A DNA stretch of 64,000 nt from Brumimicrobium sp964585545. Its GTDB lineage: Bacteria; Bacteroidota; Bacteroidia; Flavobacteriales_D; Crocinitomicaceae. The notes below the pieces were generated by a model. That model was not told the origin of the DNA and did no database searches. It was given only the letters and a program-made list of their open reading frames with translations. Made by a program: the position numbers and the translations under genes. Below, one piece after another: positions 59,692-64,000 of the stretch (the first letter of the stretch is position 1; every line of letters begins with the position of its first letter). The stretch lies in the NCBI GenBank assembly GCA_964585545.1, contig CAZPDT010000005.1:117551-181550 (forward strand). The letters are read 5' to 3'.

Positions 59692-60447
59692 CTATTGTAA
59701 CTTTCCTTTCAATTCTTTCATGAACTTTGAGGCATAAACGAAGTCGATAATTTCAGTATTTTCTGTTTTAATAATTTCCTCTTTTGAACCTTGCCACCAG
59801 TTGTGCCCATTGTGTACAAAATTGATGTGATCACCAATTTCAATTACGGAATTCATATCGTGGGTAATCACTACGGTTGTCATTTTATATTCGTAGGTAA
59901 TTTCTTGAATAAGATTGTCAATTAAAATAGAAGTCCCTGGATCCAGTCCAGAGTTGGGCTCATCACAAAATAAATATTTGGGATTCATAGAGATGGCTCT
60001 GGCAATGGCAACTCGTTTTTTCATTCCTCCACTACATTCTGCAGGCATTAGTTTATTGTTTCCAGTAAGATTAACCCGATCCAAACAGAAGTTGACACGA
60101 TCAAGCATTTCTTTTTTGGACATTTTGGTAAACATTTTTAAAGGAAACATTATGTTTTCCTCAACCGTCATAGAATCGAAAAGTGCAGAGCCTTGAAAAA
60201 GCATCCCCAGTTCTTTTCTGATTTCTTTCCTTTCTTTCCGATCCATTTTTGAAAAGTCTCGACCATCGTACAGTATACTTCCTGTATCAACCTCCAAAAG
60301 ACCTACAATACATTTGGTAAGCACTGTTTTTCCTTGACCCGATTGACCGATAATAAGATTGACCTTTCCTTCGTGAAATTCTGTCGAGAAATCATGTATT
60401 ACATGGTGGTCTCCAAATGATTTATTTACATTAATCACTTCAATCAT
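59692..60447 (-). CDS. ABC transporter ATP-binding protein, MlaF-like
   Basis: ATPase of an Mla/Mce-type lipid transporter, which moves phospholipids between outer and inner membranes. Start MIEVINVNKSFGDHH at 60447 is chosen: it overlaps the permease stop by one base (TAATG) and matches the family, whereas the longer frame adds 20 unlikely residues. Length 251 aa. Walker A GQSGQGKT at residues 34-41, signature AECSGGMKKRVAIARA, and Walker B LFCDEPNSGLDPGTS are all present. The MKKRVAIARA signature is typical of MlaF. Second gene of a pair with the permease. Confidence 0.9.
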   Translation of the reverse strand: MIEVINVNKSFGDHHVIHDFSTEFHEGKVNLIIGQSGQGKTVLTKCIVGLLEVDTGSILYDGRDFSKMDRKERKEIRKELGMLFQGSALFDSMTVEENIMFPLKMFTKMSKKEMLDRVNFCLDRVNLTGNNKLMPAECSGGMKKRVAIARAISMNPKYLFCDEPNSGLDPGTSILIDNLIQEITYEYKMTTVVITHDMNSVIEIGDHINFVHNGHNWWQGSKEEIIKTENTEIIDFVYASKFMKELKGKLQ

Positions 60448-61187
60448 TACATCAATATTAATTGGGTGAGTACAAGGTTGGTAAGAAGAATCACAATACT
60501 GCTCCAAACGACGGCATTGGTTGATGAGTTACCTACATCAAGCGCACCTCCTTTTGTGTAAAAACCAAAATAAGAAGAAACAGAGGTAATTATAAATGCA
60601 AAAGCACAGGTTTTTTCTAGAGCATAAAAAATATCTCCTATTTTAAAGAAGGCCCTGACACCAAAAATATATTCTTCATGAGAAACCAAACCGGGTAAAG
60701 TTACGGCGTAATAACCTCCAATAAGTGAAAGACCCATTGAGCAAATAATTAAGAAGGGAAAGAAAAATACAGCGGCGATAATTTTTGGAAGGATGAGGTA
60801 AGAAGCGGAGTTTACACCCATGATTTCAAGGGCATCAATTTGTTCTGTAACACGCATTGTACCAATCTCTGATGCAATATTGGATCCCACCTTTCCCGCC
60901 AAAATTAAAGAAATAATCGTTGGAGAGAATTCGAGGATTGTACTCGACCGGGTGATGTAACCCACTGTGTATTTTGGCAACAATGGACTGTCCATATTTG
61001 AAGCCGTTTGCAGTGCGATAACCATGCCCATAAAGACGGAAAGGATAAAAACAATCGTTGCTGAATTGATGCCCAAATTGACCATCTCATTAATGGTTCG
61101 GGTGTAATACACTTTTAGACGTTCAGGTCGAGAAAAAACCTGCCCCAGCATGCGACAATATTTTCCTATGATTGAAATATAACTCAT
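60447..61187 (-). CDS. ABC transporter permease, MlaE family
   Basis: 246 aa, about five or six membrane segments. Family motifs: FSPTIISLILAGKVGSNIASEIGTMRVTEQIDALEIMG, here given as its parts LILAGKVGSNIASEIGTMRV and EQIDALEIMGVN, which are the MlaE signature of the cytoplasmic coupling loop. It is the inner-membrane channel of the lipid transporter whose ATPase follows directly. An MlaD/Mce substrate-binding gene is not in the window. It is divergent from the SprT-like gene. Confidence 0.93.
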   Translation of the reverse strand: MSYISIIGKYCRMLGQVFSRPERLKVYYTRTINEMVNLGINSATIVFILSVFMGMVIALQTASNMDSPLLPKYTVGYITRSSTILEFSPTIISLILAGKVGSNIASEIGTMRVTEQIDALEIMGVNSASYLILPKIIAAVFFFPFLIICSMGLSLIGGYYAVTLPGLVSHEEYIFGVRAFFKIGDIFYALEKTCAFAFIITSVSSYFGFYTKGGALDVGNSSTNAVVWSSIVILLTNLVLTQLILM

Positions 61188-61251
61188 ACGCTTTGCTAAA
61201 ATAATAGCTTATTCTTAAACTGTGGCATTATTCGGTAAAAAATAATGTTAT

Positions 61252-61259
61252 TATCTTTG
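61252..61259 (+). promoter_or_regulatory. -7 promoter box of the SprT-like gene
   Basis: TATCTTTG matches TAnnTTTG and lies only 4 bp before ATG 61264, so the mRNA would be leaderless. No TTTG box is evident 19-21 bp upstream. Confidence 0.45.
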
Positions 61260-61263
61260 CATC

Positions 61264-61893
61264 ATGGCAACAAAGAAAGAAAAAATAGCGGGAGTACTCA
61301 GTAAATATTTGCCTGAAGTTTATGTTCCTTACATTATTGAGTTGATGTTTTCCGCTCAAGTTGCATTTACAATTAGCAAACCAAGGAAAACCAAGGCAGG
61401 GGATTACCGACCTCCTTTTAAAGGGAAGCCTCACCGTATCTCTGTCAATGGAAATCTGAATCAATACGCATTTTTGATTACCACAATACATGAATTTGCC
61501 CACATGACAACCTATATAAAACACGGGAATAAAGTAAAAGCACACGGACTGGAATGGAAAAGTGAATTTAGAAGATTGTTGCTTCCCGTGCTTGAAAAGA
61601 AGGAACTCCCACATGAAATTGAAAAAGCATTAATGTTGAGCTTACACAATTTAAAAGCATCAAGTTGTACGGATATTCACTTGCAAAGGGCATTGAAGAA
61701 GTTTGATGAAAACAACAACTCACTTGTTTTGTTAGAAACTCTCGAGCACAACGTATGGTTTCGTCTGGGGAGAAAAACCTTTCAACGGGGAGAACTACAA
61801 AGAAAAAGGTATCTTTGTAAGGAAGTCATTACTGGAAGAGAGTATTTTATCAATCGTTTGGCTGAGGTTGAACCTATAAAAGAAACAAAATGA
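61264..61893 (+). CDS. SprT-like zinc metallopeptidase domain protein
   Basis: 209 aa. The metalloprotease motif HEFAH (in TTIHEFAHMTTYIKHG) lies near residues 78-82, and a third zinc ligand histidine in KAHGLEWKSEFRRLL follows about 15 residues later, as in SprT/Spartan domains. The C-terminal third (LEHNVWFRLGRKTFQRGELQRKRYLCKEV) holds a single cysteine rather than the four-cysteine zinc ribbon of E. coli SprT. Cytoplasmic. Function in Bacteroidota is not known to me. Its stop overlaps the manC start by 4 bp (ATGA). Confidence 0.87.
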   Translation: MATKKEKIAGVLSKYLPEVYVPYIIELMFSAQVAFTISKPRKTKAGDYRPPFKGKPHRISVNGNLNQYAFLITTIHEFAHMTTYIKHGNKVKAHGLEWKSEFRRLLLPVLEKKELPHEIEKALMLSLHNLKASSCTDIHLQRALKKFDENNNSLVLLETLEHNVWFRLGRKTFQRGELQRKRYLCKEVITGREYFINRLAEVEPIKETK

Positions 61894-62963
61894 AGGAGAA
61901 CAATTACTGTGTTATTATGGCCGGAGGTGTTGGAAGTCGATTCTGGCCGATGTCTGTCGAAGAAAGACCCAAACAATTTTTGGATGTCTTGGGCGTAGGA
62001 AAAACACTCATCCAGCTCAGTTATGAAAGGTTTAAAGCCACCATCCCCAACGATAACTTCTATATTGTAACCAACGAGCGGTATGTTGATTTGGTCAAAG
62101 AACAATTGCCGAGCATTCAAGCAGATCATATTTTAACCGAACCTGAAAGAAAAAATACGGCGCCGTGTATTGCTTTTGCAGCAGCCAAAATATATGCGTT
62201 CAATAAAGATGCTTTACTGGTTGTAGCGCCTTCTGACCATTTGATTCTAAAAGAACACAGGTTCAATCGGATGATGCATACCGCCATTCAACATGTTGAA
62301 AATGGAAATCGTTTGCTCACGATTGGAATTAAGCCAACACGACCCGATACGGGTTATGGATATATCCATTTCCAGCAAGAGGATGAAATGGTGCCTGGAC
62401 AAATTTCAAAAGTGAAGCAATTTACGGAAAAACCCAATCGGGAATTGGCAGAAATTTTCCTAAAAAGTGGCGATTATTACTGGAATTCTGGAATATTTAT
62501 CTGGAAAGCCCAAACCATTCTCAAAGCCATTCATAAATTTCAACCTGATTTGTATGCTTTGTTTTGTGAAAATTTGAATATTTATAATGGACCTGAAGAA
62601 AAAAAACATGTCAACAATGCATTTCGGGAATGTGAAGCCATTTCAATTGACTTTGCAGTGATGGAAAATGCAAAAAATGTTGATGTTATTTTAGCCGACT
62701 TTGATTGGAGTGATATTGGAACATGGGGAAGTTTGTCCAACCATCTCGATAAAGACGTTAATGGGAACAGTGTTGTTGGCGAGAACACCTATTTGTTCAA
62801 CACCAACAATTGCTTGATCAATTTGCCAAACAATAAAACGGCCATTATCCAAGGATTAAATAACCATATTGTTGTGGAGTCCGAAGATAAATTATTAATT
62901 TTGGATAAAAGGGACGAACAAAACCTCAAGAAATACCTTCAATCTATTGAGGAAACTGATTAG
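61890..62963 (+). CDS. manC: Mannose-1-phosphate guanylyltransferase
   Basis: It makes GDP-mannose from mannose 1-phosphate and GTP, a precursor for surface glycans and GDP-fucose. 357 aa, the single-domain form without the phosphomannose isomerase half. Motifs: IMAGGVGSRFWPMS near residues 9-22, ERPKQFLDVLG, TEPERKNTAPCIAFAA, VVAPSDHLI, and FTEKPNRELAE with the catalytic lysine, plus YYWNSGIFIWKA. It overlaps the SprT-like gene by 4 bp and is followed 9 bp later by the Cys-motif protein, so the three form one operon. Confidence 0.95.
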   Translation: MKENNYCVIMAGGVGSRFWPMSVEERPKQFLDVLGVGKTLIQLSYERFKATIPNDNFYIVTNERYVDLVKEQLPSIQADHILTEPERKNTAPCIAFAAAKIYAFNKDALLVVAPSDHLILKEHRFNRMMHTAIQHVENGNRLLTIGIKPTRPDTGYGYIHFQQEDEMVPGQISKVKQFTEKPNRELAEIFLKSGDYYWNSGIFIWKAQTILKAIHKFQPDLYALFCENLNIYNGPEEKKHVNNAFRECEAISIDFAVMENAKNVDVILADFDWSDIGTWGSLSNHLDKDVNGNSVVGENTYLFNTNNCLINLPNNKTAIIQGLNNHIVVESEDKLLILDKRDEQNLKKYLQSIEETD

Positions 62964-62972
62964 ACAATAACG

Positions 62973-63530
62973 ATGAATTTAGACATTCCCAATGATTTCT
63001 ACTCTGACGTTGACGACCAACCTTTCTTAGAATGTAAGGTTTGCCAGCGTAGTCTCACAAAAGGCGATGTGCCTTACTCTATTGAAAAAGCTTATAAAAG
63101 AGTGGACGAGGAGCGAGATATTACCCTTTTTGAAATTGCAATTTGTATGCCTTGTGCCGAGAAGCAGAGTCAAAACATGAGTCAAGAATCGCAGGAATAC
63201 ATGATGCAAATTATGGGCAATGCCTCCTTTTTAGAAAAGAGGCATCAACTTTGGCAAAAGGATTGGCGGGAGCACTGGAAGTCTTCCTGTATTTTTTCAG
63301 ATCAAGGCATCCACCTCAACGATGAATACCACATTGTAGGTCATTTTCAGGGCAATAAAATCATCCAAAACATGGCACCTTTTGTTATAGGTCAGGATTT
63401 CATTGAACAGATACAAGAAAACCTCTCGGCTGAAACAAAAGATGAAATGAATGGTTTTGGAGAACAGTTTTTGGGACCCGATCCAACGCTCCGTGCATTG
63501 CTGGGTGACCATCAGATGGTGTTTGTTTAG
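62973..63530 (+). CDS. Cysteine-motif protein of unknown function
   Basis: 185 aa, cytoplasmic. A zinc-ribbon-like arrangement opens it: ECKVCQRSL near residues 20-28 and ICMPCAEKQ near 57-65, two CxxC pairs 36 residues apart, joined by a segment that includes an acidic DEERDITLFEI. The rest is mixed alpha/beta and acidic, ending LGDHQMVFV. I recognise no family by name. The position directly after manC (9 bp) suggests co-expression but not a shared function. Confidence 0.72.
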   Translation: MNLDIPNDFYSDVDDQPFLECKVCQRSLTKGDVPYSIEKAYKRVDEERDITLFEIAICMPCAEKQSQNMSQESQEYMMQIMGNASFLEKRHQLWQKDWREHWKSSCIFSDQGIHLNDEYHIVGHFQGNKIIQNMAPFVIGQDFIEQIQENLSAETKDEMNGFGEQFLGPDPTLRALLGDHQMVFV

Positions 63531-63616
63531 TGGGACATTAACTGGCAGTCTATTTTTTCAATATTTTACACCCGCATTATCCCATGAATTATGCGGGTTG
63601 CCCCACATATAAAGAC

Positions 63617-63685
63617 ATGCAACGCATAAAAAGTCTGAGAGAAAAACTAAACTTTAAGTCTCCTAAAGAAGTTTTTTATAACTAG
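63617..63685 (+). pseudogene. C-terminal scrap of a DDE-type transposase
   Basis: An open frame of 22 codons reads SLREKLNFKSPKEVFYN near its end. This resembles the (N)RPRKxLxxKTPxEVF C-terminus of IS30-like and related integrase-core transposases, with the usual stop soon after EVF. Nothing upstream in any frame continues the similarity. If correct it marks a former insertion site. The short match leaves this uncertain. Confidence 0.4.
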
Positions 63686-63789
63686 ATAAACAGAAATTAT
63701 GGGAGTGTTGCATTTGAGACTTGAACCTGCCTTCAGAAGAAATGGCAATTATATTCTTCGATTTAACATTTTTGATGTATATTTGAGTT

Positions 63790-63860
63790 AACGCTCCGAG
63801 TTATAGGGTATTGTAGGGAGTGCCACTTCTCTGAGCGGCCGGGACGTTGGCAACAAACTG
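63790..63860. other. GC-rich structured segment upstream of the TraB/GumN gene
   Basis: CGCTCCGAG (63792-63800) pairs with CTCTGAGCG (63829-63837), 8 of 9 positions. Between them GTG-C-CAC forms a tiny inner hairpin. Immediately after, GCC at 63838-63840 could pair with GGC at 63849-63851. The base composition is far richer in G and C than surrounding intergenic DNA. It could be an RNA leader structure or a repeat element; no known riboswitch is recognised. Confidence 0.5.
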
Positions 63861-63864
63861 AAAA

Positions 63865-64000
63865 ATGAAGCAAATTTTAAGCATTTTGATTTTATTGACG
63901 TTTTCACAAGTAGTGAAAAGTCAAAACACTATTCTTTGGAAAATTACAGATACCATAAATAATAAAACATCTTTTATTGTCGGTACTTTTCATCAATTTG
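63865..64000 (+). CDS. TraB/GumN family protein (3' partial)
   Basis: The first 45 codons of a gene cut by the right edge. A signal peptide (MKQILSILILLTFSQVVKSQ) is followed by NTILWKITDTINNKTSFIVG and then TFHQF, the opening motif of TraB/GumN proteins (LW-I-...-S-L-GT-H). The family folds like a metalloprotease-related domain and is widespread and poorly characterised. Little else can be said without the remainder. Confidence 0.75.
   Translation, partial: MKQILSILILLTFSQVVKSQNTILWKITDTINNKTSFIVGTFHQF

Larger units (their letters stand above)
63531..63864. other. Intergenic region, 334 bp
   Basis: It has three separate signals: an 8-bp perfect dyad ACCCGCAT / ATGCGGGT (63570-63577, 63591-63598) without a T tract; a transposase-like scrap (63617-63685); and a GC-rich structured segment (about 63790-63860) directly before the next gene. 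Confidence 0.6.

Noticed and set aside
63570..63598. Terminator after the Cys-motif gene
   Set aside because: The dyad is perfect but is followed by TGCCCCAC rather than a T run, so I do not call it an intrinsic terminator.
1..64000. tRNA, rRNA, CRISPR array, prophage or defence island
   Set aside because: No tRNA- or rRNA-like sequence, no regularly spaced direct repeats, and no phage, nuclease or toxin-antitoxin genes were recognised on either strand.

Overview
The window reads as chromosome of a low-GC Bacteroidota bacterium, most likely of the order Flavobacteriales. Evidence: secreted proteins with type IX secretion (T9SS) C-terminal sorting domains of both common types, SprB-repeat adhesins beside a PorP/SprF-like outer-membrane protein, a GldA-type ABC ATPase, a three-gene succinate dehydrogenase with a single cytochrome b subunit, and repeated TTTG-N19/21-TAnnTTTG promoters of the Bacteroidota type. 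Shine-Dalgarno sequences are nearly absent. I see no rRNA or tRNA gene, CRISPR array or intact insertion sequence.

Layout. 1-3301: sdhCAB (sdhC cut by the window edge), convergent with a 1217-aa sensor kinase (3325-6978). 7097-8956: uridine kinase and a secreted unknown. 9332-11644: a T9SS-exported trypsin-like protease, then hemW. 12940-14112: a secreted Lys/Ala/Glu-rich coiled-coil protein whose paralogue lies at 29557-30186. 14.2-17.8 kb is a decayed island: a broken histidine-kinase remnant, two copies of a roughly 50-aa gene, a methyltransferase and a deleted T9SS hydrolase, among dispersed repeats. 17888-24196: hutI, a saccharopine dehydrogenase-type enzyme, two membrane proteins, rsmI and an MDR oxidoreductase. 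24568-29105: hemA-hemC-hemD facing an S66 carboxypeptidase and a ChaN-like protein. 30430-33743: prs-rplY, then ahcY inside a 45-bp inverted repeat. 34148-35334: an acidic lipoprotein and a YD-like repeat protein.

35409-45911 is the most distinctive block. It is a minus-strand locus of two giant SprB-repeat adhesins (1830 and 959 aa), each directly preceded by a small secreted protein, and ending in a PorP/SprF-like protein. The adhesins share C-terminal regions and a 471-bp repeat unit.

46035-63530 is mostly core envelope and central metabolism: GNAT, enoyl-CoA hydratase, flippase, dut, sugar nucleotidyltransferase, TPR protein, DUF4292 lipoprotein, a degenerate M23 protein, a small membrane protein, fumC, fbaA, accD, gldA, an Mla-type ABC transporter, a SprT-like protease and manC. 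After a gap with a transposase scrap and a GC-rich structured element, a TraB/GumN-family gene runs off the right edge.

The most interesting non-genic signals are three families of dispersed intergenic repeats. One has five copies and a hairpin whose arms co-vary; another forms a near-perfect inverted repeat around ahcY. There is also a MITE-like nested inverted repeat at 32.2-32.4 kb.
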